Source of the DNA: Holothuria scabra
Lineage: Eukaryota > Echinodermata > Holothuroidea > Aspidochirotida > Holothuriidae
Length of the DNA stretch: 64,000 bases
Assembly: GCA_037179385.1 (NCBI GenBank)
Contig: CM074185.1
Location: 50,657,000-50,720,999 of the forward strand
Direction: 5' to 3'
In this document: piece after piece, positions 47,365 through 58,299 of the stretch
Numbering within the stretch: position 1 is the first letter of the stretch
Layout: every line of letters starts with the position of its first letter
Notes under the pieces: generated by a model
Seen by the model: only the letters and a program-made list of their open reading frames with translations
Database searches by the model: none
What the model was told of the DNA's origin: nothing
Translations under genes and position numbers: made by a program

Positions 47365-47874
47365 AAATGTCAGAAGCCTTGCACTGCCATTAAATGTCAG
47401 AAGCCTTGCACTGCCAGCAAATGTCAGAAGCCTTGCACTGCCAGCAAATGTCAGAAGCCTTGCACTGCCAGCAAATGTCAGAAGCCTTGCACTGCCAGCA
47501 AATGTCAGAAGCCTTGCACTGCCAGCAAATGTCAGAAGCCTTGCACTGCCAGCAAATGTCAGAAGCCTTGCACTGCCAGCAAATGTCAGAAGCCTTGCAC
47601 TGCCAGCAAATGTCAGAAGCCTTGCACTGCCAGCAAATGTCAGAAGCCTTGCACTGCCAGCAAATGTCAGAAGCCTTGCACTGCCAGCAAATGTCAGAAG
47701 CCTTGCACTGCCAGCAAATGTCAGAAGCCTTGCACTGCCAGTAAATGTCAGAAGCCTTGCACTGCCAGCAAATGTCAGAAGCCTTGCACTGCGATTAAAT
47801 GCCAGAAACCTTGCATTGTCAGCAAATGTCAGAAGCCTTGCATTGCCATTAAATGTCAGAAGCCTTGCATTGCC
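47365..47874 (+). repeat. 27-bp minisatellite, 19 copies, open in frame as KCQKPCTAS
   Basis: The unit AAATGTCAGAAGCCTTGCAC + TGCCAGC is repeated head to tail. About fourteen central copies are identical or nearly so, and the outer ones vary (CTGCCATT, CTGCGATT, ATTGTCAGC). The 27-bp length keeps frames open: one reads KCQKPCTAS repeatedly within a 251-codon frame (47239-47994), another MSEALHCQQ. The flanks of the long frame look non-coding and there is no splice or start context, so it is annotated as a tandem repeat rather than a gene. Confidence 0.93.
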
Positions 47875-47999
47875 ACTATAGAAAGGTGTGCATCAGTCTG
47901 GTATTCGATGTCAGGACCACTCAATTGTTTTTTGGATAGAAAACCACCCAAGTCTGACAATATTTCCTTCTCAGACAACCCAAGATCAAACTGACAATG

Positions 48000-49140
48000 G
48001 ATTTAAAAACTTAAACCTCCCAAACATATAAGGCTTTAATGACAAACCACCTGAAACCAACTAGGAAAAAAATGGAGTAATAATTATAATATAGCATATA
48101 ACTTGCTCAATTTTTTTATTACTGTTTCACTGGAAGATCACAACCTACTGTACCTCTTACCAAGATGTGGCAAATCTGGTATGAGTTAAACCTACAGGGT
48201 CGAGCTTAGGATCAAACAACAATCAACCAGAAAATAGTTTAGAAAGTAAAAAATTATAAATGTTGAAGTAAGATACATTCCAATTGGACATTTATTATGT
48301 CTTGGATCAAACCTAAGATTATATTACAATCAATACAGAGGGTTAGAAAATACAGATTTAACATTTGATCATATAGTGACTCTCAGACAAAGCAAAACTT
48401 TCAGGATCCAACCTGAGGTCCAGTTAGAGGTACAACCAATTAAAGGAAAGCTTAGAAAATGTGAAATGAACTTGCGATAAAAAGTGTAAGAATACAACTT
48501 GATGTCACATTACAATCAATAAGAGGCAAAATGCTTTCTGTGCTATATCAGATGTTTTTCTTCATACCAGAGAAGCACCCATCGCTTACCACTGTGTATG
48601 CCCTAGACCTCTACTACAAAAGATTAGAGCTGCTATGACAGTACACACATACTGCTTTGTGTCATGAAGCAAACTGAGCCAATCTCAAGTTTTCCAAAAT
48701 GTTGTTCTCTTTGTATCTGGCTGCGGCACTGAGCCAGGTGGGTGCAGTGAGGTGTATGAACAAGACAAAAGAATTCGTACACATTCTTGAGAAAATCTCC
48801 TACTGTAGGAAGTGGATACTGGTTGTTATCTCAAAAACACTGGCTGTGGAGCACTCATATAAGTTTGTCGTACGTTATTCCTTGAACTACCTCATGCACA
48901 CACTCTCTGCCATGTAACTTTTGGGTCTGGTGGAATTGTGCATAAGTTGGTGTTTTATTTTATTGGTTTTTCTCGATTTTGGCCAAAAGTGGTCAAAACG
49001 CCAAGGACCGAAGACATGTCGTTCCCATGATGGTTAGGCCAGCCGACTGTCAATCCAAGCTCAGCTAGACCGCCCAAAACCGACTTTGATTTTGGGCTGT
49101 CTCAGTTTAGTTCTTGTTCTGGGCGGTCTGTGCACACCTT
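48000..49140. other. Non-coding stretch, no gene recognised
   Basis: A 72-codon frame at 48699-48917 begins with a hydrophobic MLFSLYLAAALSQ that could pass for a signal peptide, but it has no homology that I know and no supporting signals. The remainder is AT-rich with no recognisable repeat ends. Confidence 0.35.
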
Positions 49141-49144
49141 TAAT

Positions 49145-49190
49145 TGTCAGAAAATGGCAGAAGCCTCACATTGCCAGCAAATGCAGGCTG
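49145..49190 (+). repeat. Isolated diverged unit of the 47365 minisatellite
   Basis: AATGGCAGAAGCCTCACATT followed by GCCAGCAAATG matches one to one-and-a-half units of the 27-bp repeat, 1.27 kb beyond the array. Confidence 0.6.
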
Positions 49191-49711
49191 GGACTGCCTC
49201 AACATTTCTAAGGAAGACTCACATTAATGCATAATCAGGTCTACTGTACTTTCTCTGCAATAGTAAGTCATTTTAGCTCCTTCAATGCATGCATTTTTAC
49301 TGAGACAGCCATGTGCCCTCTTTGTAGAGCCTTTTTTTGTTGCAAATTATGCTGTAAAGTGATAAAATTTTCATGACATTATTGCCTTATTGCCTTGCCT
49401 TGTGAACAACTACTGCATATTATCATGAGTCATGTACCATTGGGTAAAACTTCTATGGATTTTTCGTTGATTTCTAAATTATACACACCTATGTCAGATA
49501 ATTTATAGAGAGTACAGCCTACAAAACCTCGATATTTGTTACTGAAATTTGAATGTCCTCAGGCCACAGCAATGCTTCAGTTCTCTTGAATTTGAAAACT
49601 GGAGGGCCCTCCAGGTTTTCTTCAAACAGCATTAAATTAAAGGAAAGCGGAACTCTATAACAAGCATCATCACCACAAGGATGGATGTATACTATATACC
49701 AAGACCATTAA

Positions 49712-49963
49712 AGGGCAAGAGCAGTCACCGAATCTGTTTTAATGCAACGTTGAATTTTACAACTTTCTACATATTACTCCTCCTAGTATCTTTACATATT
49801 TTAGGACTAGCGTATCTTTAAGGTAAACCAAACAGTTAATCCTTGTAAATTGCTCATGTGAGGAGAAAAGGTATTTTCACAAGACTGTCAATGGCCAATC
49901 ATGAAAAAACTAGGACAGTCTACCCATGCTATATCAAGTTTGAATGACTGCAGCATTCCCCCT
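49712..49963. mobile_element. TTAA-flanked MITE, AGGG...CAGTCA ends
   Basis: TTAA at 49708-49711 and 49964-49967. The left end AGGGCAAGAGCAGTCA compares with the complement of the right end, AGGGGGAATGCTGCAGTCA. 252 bp, non-coding. Confidence 0.55.
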
Positions 49964-50361
49964 TTAATCATTATCATAGAAACCAAAGGGCTTTAGATAT
50001 GTCTTTGAACACTGGCATGTAGCAGAAGACTTTCTGAGACAAGTACATGTGTGCTGGCAGAAATCTTTTTGCTTTTCTTTGCGAAATATTTTCACATTTT
50101 CTTTCTTCACAAATGTACAGTGCCAGGATACAGTAGTTGTCAATGTAGGGGTGCACCTGAAGTCTGTTTACACAATCAGAAATGCTTCAGTTGCTTGCAA
50201 AATTTTTAAACAAATTAAACAAAACCTAGCTAAGAACAAATAGTACATTGAATTTTCTCATGCTAGCTGCTTTCCTCCCAACCAATTGTTCCAACTATTT
50301 TGAACACAGGCTTTATCCAACTGTGAATTCCTCAACAATATATTCATATGACAAGACTTAA

Positions 50362-51116
50362 AAGAGTACCTCCAGTCAAAAAAATATAAAAATATATACT
50401 GAACAGTATGAACAATGAATTCTAACAGTCAAGCTCTGATCTTCATGGGACATTCAGGGAATAATTTATCCAGTGTTGCATCGCAATTTGGTACACAAAC
50501 ATTACAAGTTGCTACACAAATGAAAAATTGTGTAGCAATTTTTTGTGTGCATAATCCTTGCATTTTCACAAACAATGTATGAAAGACCTCAAAAATCTTC
50601 AAAACTGCTACGCAAAATTTGAATGCTAAATTATATTCCCTGACATTCTTGAGCAGAGATATAAAATGTCTAAGTTATACACTTAAGATAAATTAGACCA
50701 TTGGGTAATAATTTGTGACTTTCCTTTTGTACAAGCTACATTATCAGCTTTGTTTCCTGTTAAAATTCAAAATGTTTTTATGACCTTAAAAACTTCCTGT
50801 TTGCTTACATAGCATGTTGCAAGGAGAGGGCTTAATTAATAACATCACCTCGAAAGAGTAAGAGCGCTATCACACCTTTTTACAATGTACAGTAACTTTC
50901 AGAAAAACAAAGAAATACATAGATTGTAATTTGAGTATTACAACAATGACATCACAAATGATTGCACAACTCACAATTGTAATTTGAGGGAATGAACATC
51001 AACATTTAATATCTCAGCCCATGAATGTTCCATGAAGATGGGAGTTGGACTGTTAGAATTAATTTTTCATGCTGTCAAATAAAAATATTTTGAAATTTGT
51101 TTACTTGAGGTACACT
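50362..51116. mobile_element. Palindromic TTAA-type element, copy 2, interrupted by a nested element
   Basis: Flanked by TTAA at 50358-50361 and 51117-51120. The ends AAGAGTACCTCCAGTCAAAA and TTTACTTGAGGTACACT are inverted. The left arm is cut at GGGACATT by the 188-bp insertion at 50455-50642 and resumes at ACATTCTTGAGCAGAGATAT. Without the insertion and its duplication it would be about 562 bp, close to the other copies. Confidence 0.8.
50455..50642. mobile_element. CAGGGAATAAT...CCCTG element, copy 2, nested
   Basis: Starts CAGGGAATAATTTATCC and ends TAAATTATATTCCCTG, flanked by ACATT at 50450-50454 and 50643-50647. The interior matches 43805-43983 in the same orientation. Confidence 0.85.
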
Positions 51117-51129
51117 TTAACATGAAATT

Positions 51130-53325
51130 CATTGTTAACATCTGAAGTAATAGTGTCCAACCTGGGATGGCTTAAACATGCTGTACTACTTTTCTAGCTT
51201 TTGCAGTCACCAAATAATCCAGTGTCATTATAATGGGCTTGTCACAATTCCATCAACTTGGAAAATGGTTGCTCCCTTATGTGTGGACAAGAAGATAAGA
51301 TAATTAAGATTGATGCAATTGTTGAATCAGATCTTCATCCAACTTTGTCCTTCTTTCCGAGATTTTAATTCCAAACTGCAAACCTTTTTGTCTCCTTTAA
51401 CAACTAGCAGAATATAAACAAATGTAGAGATTGAGAGACTGGATTTGTAAGTCATGGCTTCGTAAGAACCCTTGAGATGAGGGTTGTATTTGTAGCCTGA
51501 ACTTCCAACTTGGGAGTAAGAGGATACAGGGGCTCTTTGTAAGGATTTACAATGCCATTCATGACAAAGCATAAACTAATGGAAAAGTGGGTATAGACCT
51601 GTTATACCTGCTGTATGATAGCCTAGGGTCAGAGGCCACCTTTTGGTAGATAGTATGTCAACACAGGTGTATGATATTACAGACATGAAGTTAAGAATTT
51701 GAAATATATTAAAACCAAGCTTTGAATCTATGCTGGGACAAGAGGCATGTACCTTCACCTATTTATATCATATGTTCTACATTTTCTTAAATAGATGTTC
51801 CTAGAAAACCATAGTTTGGCCTCATGATATTTCTACTTTTCAATTTCTGTACATGCATGTTATGTAGGCCTAGATGTGGACCTGGATATTGTTTATAATT
51901 ACAATATGCTGTACGTGGATACGTGCATGCCTAAACTAAAAAAGTTATTCAAAACATGACTACAGTATGATGTGTCCAAAAAACTTTGTTTTTAATTATG
52001 GAAATGGCCCTTTGAGATACACATGACCTCTTCCTCAAGTAGGTAAAAAGCTGTATCTGCACATTTCATGTTAGCCTGCTTCGTTTACTTAAATCTTTTT
52101 GTTTGGAGCCAAAATTCCCTTTAGTAGGAAGGATTCATGAAGTATACTTGTAAAGCCCTGCCTTAATTGCTATTTGGCTCAACTAGACAATGAAGTTATA
52201 AGGCTATTACGATTGTGGGACAGCATAAAGTTGGAGGGGCAACCAGTGCATTTTTCTAGCCAGTTGTTCTTTGGACAACTTTTTTTCACTCTTTCTTCAA
52301 GCCTTAGACCATAGCCTATCAGTATTATAGTGACTGCACTTTAAAGTGAAATACTGCATTTGGTTTGAAAGAAGAATTCATCTTTTTAAAACTAATATTT
52401 ATTGACACAGGTTGATAGATTATAAAAAAAATAAGGCAGTATGTTAGCCCTTTTTTCAAGAAATAAGTTTCCTACAGATGGAAATTCAGTTGTTTGTTGC
52501 TCAAGAATAATTTGTTCACCAAACTTTCAACATTTCAAATGATACAACATCCATGGCTCTTCTTGCACAAATAGTATTTTGAAGAGATGTAGCCATGACT
52601 GGGGTTTACGATTAAGACTGAATTGTTGCATAGTGTCTGGGCCATTTCTTTGTACTCTTTGTTGGAACATTTTAAACACAATATTTCCCTATAAGTCTTT
52701 CTGTTGATCCATCACATGTACAGTAATGCTTTTGTCCAAACCAGAGGACTGCGTCTGTCTTAACAATCCCCTGTAAACTCTTGTGTGCTTTTCCAGGAGT
52801 ATCATTTTATGAAAACTTCCATTGCAGCATTTCCACACCTTGACACCCTTTCTTTGGTGCAAAAAATACTAAAAGTTAAAATCTATTCAAGTATCAAACA
52901 CTGTTACACCAGTAGCCTATGTCAGCGCTATCTGGGATTTAGGTAGCTCAGGGTGTACATGAAAAAACTAACAAAAGATTGAAAAGTAACCTAGATCAAG
53001 TTCGCAATGAAGTTTACTGCAAGCAGTTTTCATCAAAGATGACACCTCTTCAATCATGTTTTGACTTACTAGCTCATTTTGTAAAACAACCTGACTGCAA
53101 CAGTCCTGGTACATTTTTAACTTCTTTTTAAAGGTTTCATGCCAATTTCAATCTCACCAACAAAAATATAGAATTTCTTACACTGAAGAGAAAAGTTCCC
53201 AAGTGAAGATTTCATCCAAAGGTTTTTTTAAGGATTGAGATTTAGTAGTGATTCAAATGTTTGTTAGATAAAAAGATAAGATTAGGTTACAGTAGATGGA
53301 GTTTTAAGACCAAGTTTCTAACCAT
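51130..53325. other. Non-coding stretch, no gene recognised
   Basis: AT-rich, with frames up to 81 codons lacking motifs or splice support. No clear repeat ends. Confidence 0.35.
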
Positions 53326-53329
53326 GCAG

Positions 53330-53540
53330 CTGGTTCAAGTCAAGCCGACTGCAGCCTTTTTTTCCAGTTGTGTCTCACTGGCTTGTTTTCCTCACTCCAT
53401 TGCTTATGCTGAGCACCAAGCACAATGGCAGTAGGTTCTGTTTTTAAGGCCTTCGGCATGACCTGGCTCGGACTCTAGCTCCCAACCTCCTGACTGCAAG
53501 TCTGATGCTCTAACCACTTGACCATGCAGTCGGTCTTAAA
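53330..53540 (-). repeat. tRNA-derived SINE family 1, copy D (best preserved)
   Basis: On the minus strand: ACTGCATGGTCAAGTGGTTA (A-box region), GAGCATCAGACTTGCAGTCA, GGAGCTAGAGTCCGAGCC (B-box region), then CCTACTGCCATTGTGCTTGG, CTCAGCATAAGCAATGGAG and CAAGCCAGTGAGACACAAC. A GCCGACTGCAG motif at the plus-side edge resembles the ACCGACTGCATGG head and may be part of the target duplication or a second head fragment. Confidence 0.78.
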
Positions 53541-53544
53541 AAAA

Positions 53545-54735
53545 TGTGACAAATCTATCAGAGTTAGAGCCAAAGTTGACAAATTATTTAAGAATTTTTT
53601 GAGTTCACCAGGTTTTATTTTACAAGCACTGAGCAAATGAAGAACCATGAATTTATCTGCTTCTCTTTTAAAGGGGAAATGCCTAGCAACTCCAATTTGA
53701 AGTAGTGCAGTAGAGTGTAATGTTTCATGATGGCCATTGAGAGTCATGTGACAATATTTTTCCTCATCAAATGTGAAATTTAGTGGAAGCGGCTGCTTGG
53801 TTTACCTTGAATCAATGCTGAAGTCTTTAAAAAACTGAAAAATTGCAGGAAAATGTGCAGAGGATAGAAGAAAATTATGAGATTTTACTGTTGCAATAAG
53901 TTTTGGGTGACTGTTATCTCTCTTTACAGTCTGTGAATACAAAAGCAGTTTTATGCAAACACTCTGTCTAATATTCCATATTACATAACCTATTCATCAT
54001 CTGACATAAATTTTTAATAGTCAAAATTTGTTTGTGTCTTTAATTCAATTGTTATGTAAAAAAAATTCAGCATTTGCATCAAGAAGAGATTTCACTGTGT
54101 TTTTGGTTTTCTTCTAAATCTGCTAGCTGTTTACCCTGATACATAACCTGTTAGCCTCAAGTAGAGCCCGTAACAGTTCTGCTCATTAACATCCAGTTTT
54201 CTCCCATTTGGATTGAAAATTTGTTTTCATAGCTACATCGTCATTTCTGCTTCAATTCCTCTCTCTCTCCAAGTCAATTTTCTCACACCAAAGTTGATGC
54301 CTTTAACCGATTGAAGCCTAACCTTTTTAGCTAATCAAAGCATGTTTCTTAATTGTTCCCAGCACCATCTGCAGACTGGATTTGCCCCAAAAGGCTCTCG
54401 TGTGTAGTATTTGGCTGAACTCAGTTCAGAGGGATTTATTAGAAATTGCAATCACCACTGAAGCTCTCGTTTCGTGTGGGAGCCAATTTCAACGAATCTG
54501 TATAGCTAAAACCTTATGAATAAAGATGAAGGAAAACACTTGACATTTCCATGCTTCTGTAGGGATATCCCACGGCCTTCAAGGAGGGTACTGTCAAATT
54601 TGACGATTCATTTTAGAGCAAAATGTGTTTCCGACAAAGTAACTGCTCTGCACTTTGATTTTCTTGTCAACATTTCTTGGTATTCCTTAGATTGGAAGTT
54701 GATTTGACTGTTGACTTTTTGTTCTCTGTAAATTA
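53545..54735. other. Sequence upstream of the 54739 exon
   Basis: No recognisable repeat ends. A 63-codon frame at 54516-54707 has no motif. If 54739 is a first coding exon, a non-coding 5' exon could lie here, but none could be identified. Confidence 0.3.
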
Positions 54736-54738
54736 TAG

Positions 54739-54816
54739 TTCATGGATAGGAGGAGATTGATGCTGATGGACGCTAAGACGAATTGTTCACCTGAGCCCGA
54801 TGATATTGATTGTAAG
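54739..54816 (+). CDS. Likely first coding exon of an unidentified gene
   Basis: The acceptor tract (CTTTTTGTTCTCTGTAAATTATAG, counted from about 54715) is followed by TTC and an ATG at 54742. Twenty-five codons run to a consensus donor, TGTAAG|GTAAGT, and end exactly in phase 0. The peptide begins MDRRRLMLMDAKTNCSPEPD and closes DIDCK. It is charged, without a signal peptide or membrane segment. A short N-terminal exon rich in Arg then acidic residues, with a long following intron, is common for transcription-factor genes, but that is only a guess. No downstream exon was recognised in the remaining 9 kb. If the ATG is internal, the exon would also be open upstream through TTC. Confidence 0.55.
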
Positions 54817-54819
54817 GTA

Positions 54820-56030
54820 AGTGGTAATTTTTAACCATAGTATGAATACCAACTTTGTGGGATGTGCCCTGTTTGGTGGTTAGTTAGATTTTGGTATTTT
54901 ATTTAAAAGTGGTGGAGTTTATTTGAGATATGGATTTAATAACACTATGACAGGTATTTATGACATGTATCTTTGTATACACACTACATGGTTTAGATCT
55001 GGGTTACGTCATACGGTAGGTAGGTCAAAATTAAGTGATTATTTGGATGTTCTTTAATTAAAATTGAAGGAATACTAGCATTGTTATTGATAGTTTGGTT
55101 TTGGTGTGTGTGTATTTATTATTTATTGTTTACATTTTCTGCCAAAAAAGAAAGAAAAAGCAGTCCTGATCTTTAGACCGTATAAGAACTACTTGTACAG
55201 TGGATCCAGATAGCAAATTTTGGTTTAGATTGGTTGTACTTGTGTAAGGATATGATACTGGTTTATAAAAGTGGGACATTTGCATCTTAAGCAAAAAAGA
55301 AGAATGAATATTGATTTAATTGCTCTGTCTTGTTGATAAATGTGCTGGAAAGTGTCATTAAAACATAGAACAACATGTTTGTGGAAGGATATAATAATGT
55401 ATGTGTCAATAACTGGTTAGAAGTTAATGTATAATTATTACATTAGACACCAAAGTAGGCTAAAGCCATCAAAGATAAACTTAGAAGACTGATATTAAAT
55501 GTAACTAACTGTTAAGTTGTTCATATAACAAGTTGCAATGATACATTAAAGTCTCTAAAGTAAAGCTTGTCACATTCTGAATATATGACTATGTAAATGC
55601 CAAATGTTAGTTAGTTACATAGGTCGCCATTTTGTCCCATTTTTGGTGTCCTCGTAACAAAGGTTATACTTGCATTTACACTTTTCTGGTCAGCCAACCT
55701 TTGCAAAATGTAAGGGAATAGTTGTTTACAAACAAGTTAAATTTCATCTCCAACATATTTTTAAACAGTTCACATCAAATTATACTACTGCCTAGATTTT
55801 GGGTGCATAAATATGGTCAGTTACCTGTTTTGGTGACTAACGTTAAAATTTTACAGCCAAAAAAAAAGACAATGAGTTTTATGTAGAAGCTTATACCATA
55901 ATACCATCAAGTCATAGAATAAAAAATAATAATGAAATTATGAGTCGCAGTCACATTTTAAGCCCAGTCAAAGTTTGGAATAATATGTTTTTACCCCAGT
56001 ATTGTGCTCTTGTGCACTTATACTCATGAG
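54820..56030. other. Presumed intron sequence, no further exon found
   Basis: AT-rich sequence following the 54739 exon with no repeat ends or exon recognised. Confidence 0.35.
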
Positions 56031-56043
56031 AAGGTACATGTGA

Positions 56044-56464
56044 CTAGGGTTGGGCGGTATACCGGTATTGATGTGAATACCGGTACTAGAGTACAGGTAA
56101 TAAAAATACCAAAGATATTTGGTGTGTTTCTAATACTGGTTCTTGAAAAAATACTGGTACTGCTTGAAAAAATTACCCTGGAAAGGTGGGAAACAGGAGC
56201 ATTGATTATGATTGTGCATGACTGTAAAGAAATGTGGTACTGTAAACAAAGTCAAAGCAGAGGTTTCTGCACGGTAATAATGCAATCATACAGTATGCCC
56301 AGCTGCATCAAAATACAGGATAACAGGGGTGCCATGCACAGTTTAGCTTCCTTCCCACCTGACTTTCCTACTCGAGACTTGAGAACCGGTACTGCCTCAA
56401 TACTCCATGGTTCTGTGATCTTTACAGTACCAGTACCAATATTTTTATGGTACTGCCCAACCCT
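56044..56464. mobile_element. hAT-like MITE with 8-bp target duplication
   Basis: The left end CTAGGGTTGGGCGGTATACC pairs with a right end whose complement is AGGGTTGGGCAGTACCATA. Both sides carry ACATGTGA (56036-56043 and 56465-56472), an exact 8-bp duplication. The ACCGGTA/TACCGGT words recur inside. Ends of this kind with 8-bp duplications are typical of hAT elements. A 159-codon frame across it is a by-product of the repeat. Confidence 0.88.
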
Positions 56465-56939
56465 ACATGTGATCCAATATTAGAGCCATGTATTTCAAAT
56501 GTTATCTTGTATGCCACAGATGAAAGCTACAGATCAACAAGGAATAATGAATTTATGCTTTCTTTTGGTCCTGCTGGATTAAAGTGCCAGTTTAATTAGT
56601 ATAAATTTGTCACATTTAATTAACTCTTGCATTTTATTCCTTTTCATTTTTGTTTTAACCATATTTTATGACAAGCAGTTGAAACTAGTGAATCAGTATT
56701 ACTGTCCAAAGTTTTGAGCTGTTATTTTTGGCAAGTGACTTTAATAGGCTTAAAACTGTACTGTTTTCCCTCAATAGCTGCATGGCAAATAAATTCTTCA
56801 TGGGACCACATTACAGGAGCAGTGCCTATTAGAGGTGATCTTTGTTTAAAGCTATTGAGAAATAGTGATGGTGCTCCCTGCCTCTTGGTATTAAAGCTGG
56901 CACCATTTTATTTCATGGACTTAAACCATGTCCTCCTGA

Positions 56940-57462
56940 AGTGTATATCAAGTCAAAAAATTTAAACAGAGCAGGAAAAATGACTTTGAACAATTCAACT
57001 TCCATTTTTGTAGGACATTCCTGAGCCTTGAAATTTATTTGCTTAAAAACAAATTGGTCAATTTTGCAATATAATTTGTGACTTTCTTGTTGTAAAATTC
57101 ACATAACCTGTTTTTTATTCCCTTTTAAAATTAAAAATATACTTGTGACCTTGAACATTTTATGTTTGCCTGCATATAGCAGTTGTACAGTGGGGCAGTA
57201 CATGACCCCATGAGAGTGATATCACACCTTGGTACAAGGCTCAATAACTTTCAAAAAAAAGAAAAGATTGAAATTTGAAAAGTACAACAATGACATCACA
57301 AATTATTGTGCAATATACCATTTTCAGTTGAGTAGAAAAATTTTAACATTTTGTATCTCAGCTCAAGAATGTCCTACGAAGATGGGAGTTGGACTTTTAG
57401 AATTCTTTTTTTTTCATGCTCTCCAATATACATGTCTGAATTTTTTTGACTTGAGGTACACT
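56940..57462. mobile_element. Palindromic TTAA-type element (AGTGTACCTCAAGTC ends), copy 3
   Basis: The right end ACTTGAGGTACACT is followed by TTAA at 57463-57466. The left end AGTGTATATCAAGTCAAAAA is preceded by CTGA, a decayed TTAA. The interior shares TATCACACCTTGGTACAAGG, CAACAATGACATCACAAATT and CAGCTCAAGAATGTCCTACG with the other copies. Confidence 0.78.
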
Positions 57463-57722
57463 TTAAACACTAGAACCTAGAGAAAACCCCGAAATAGCTG
57501 TGCAGTTGTGCAGCTGTAAGCAGGGCTAAAGATTATTCACCACCCCATGGTAATTTAACTCACCAAGACAGAGAGAGGGTGGTTTGTACCAAGAAAGCAA
57601 CTTTCCCTAGGACAAAGTGCAATGACCCTTGCAGAATTTAAGTGATGCTTGAACTTCATGTCTGATGCCTTCATAGCCAGCCCATACCTGGCCTAAAATA
57701 CTGTAGATTTCCCAGCTTTTTG

Positions 57723-58012
57723 TTGGTTCAACTCCTCTTCATTTAATTGGAAGTTGAAGCAAAAATTTCATCTTCATATGTGGAAGAAGAACCAAATCTA
57801 CACAGTGTGGTGAAACTTCCATTCAAATTGGACACATATTTCTCAAAGTGAAGTCACTAAATGTGTGTTCCCAAAGTGAAGTTGAGGGCAGCAGAGGTGT
57901 TTTTCTTACTCACATTGACAAGGAATTCTGTGTCTCCCTTTATGTTTGAGACTATTGTGTTGACCTTGAAGTTATTAGGAATAGGATCTCCTGGTGGGGA
58001 ATGCAAAGTTTT
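57723..58012 (-). repeat. Dispersed repeat, copy 2 (inverted relative to 14226-14524)
   Basis: Matches 14226-14524 on the opposite strand through CACACTGTGTAGATTTGGTT, CTCTGCTGCCCTCAACTTCA and GATCCTATTCCTAATAAC. Confidence 0.6.
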
Positions 58013-58139
58013 TTAAGTTCCAATGTCAATGATGCATAAATGCATAATATGGGATTGTTGATGGAAAATTGGCTGTGCAGTTCAGTGAAAAACAAAAGAC
58101 TTTCCATTAATGTAAGGATATGTTGTTATATGTGTTGAC

Positions 58140-58280
58140 TTTACTTCAAGTTTCCTTTTTGTTGAAAATGTTACAACTTTACCTGCTCATAACTTCAGAA
58201 CCACACATGGGATTTCAATGCAAGTTTCACTGAAATGCTAAGAATAAGTACTCCTATCAGCATATCAAAACTTGATGTGA
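58140..58280. repeat. Fragment related to the 35542/15780 family
   Basis: CTTCAAGTTTCC, CACATGGGATTTCAATGCAA and TTTCACTGAAATGCTAAGAA followed by CAGCATATCAAAACTTGATG resemble the right-hand part of those elements. Ends are lost. Confidence 0.35.
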
Positions 58281-58299
58281 TGTAAAACCCTTCTTTTAA

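Noticed and set aside
47365..47874. CRISPR-like regular repeat
   Set aside because: Units are contiguous with no spacers, and the window is eukaryotic.
47239..47994. 251-codon open frame with repeated KCQKPCTAS
   Set aside because: The frame exists because a 27-bp unit without stops is repeated 19 times; at least two forward frames are open. Flanking codons and start context do not look coding.
48699..48917. Small secreted protein starting MLFSLYLAAALSQ
   Set aside because: Only a hydrophobic start; no homology, promoter or polyadenylation signal, and a 72-codon frame is expected by chance in 64 kb.
53460..53530. Functional tRNA gene on the minus strand
   Set aside because: A-box-like and B-box-like sequences are present, but the arms do not pair into a full cloverleaf, and the sequence continues into a SINE body found in four other places.
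56004..56483. 159-codon plus-strand frame
   Set aside because: It spans the whole hAT-like MITE including both terminal repeats and one target duplication, so it is a by-product of the insertion.
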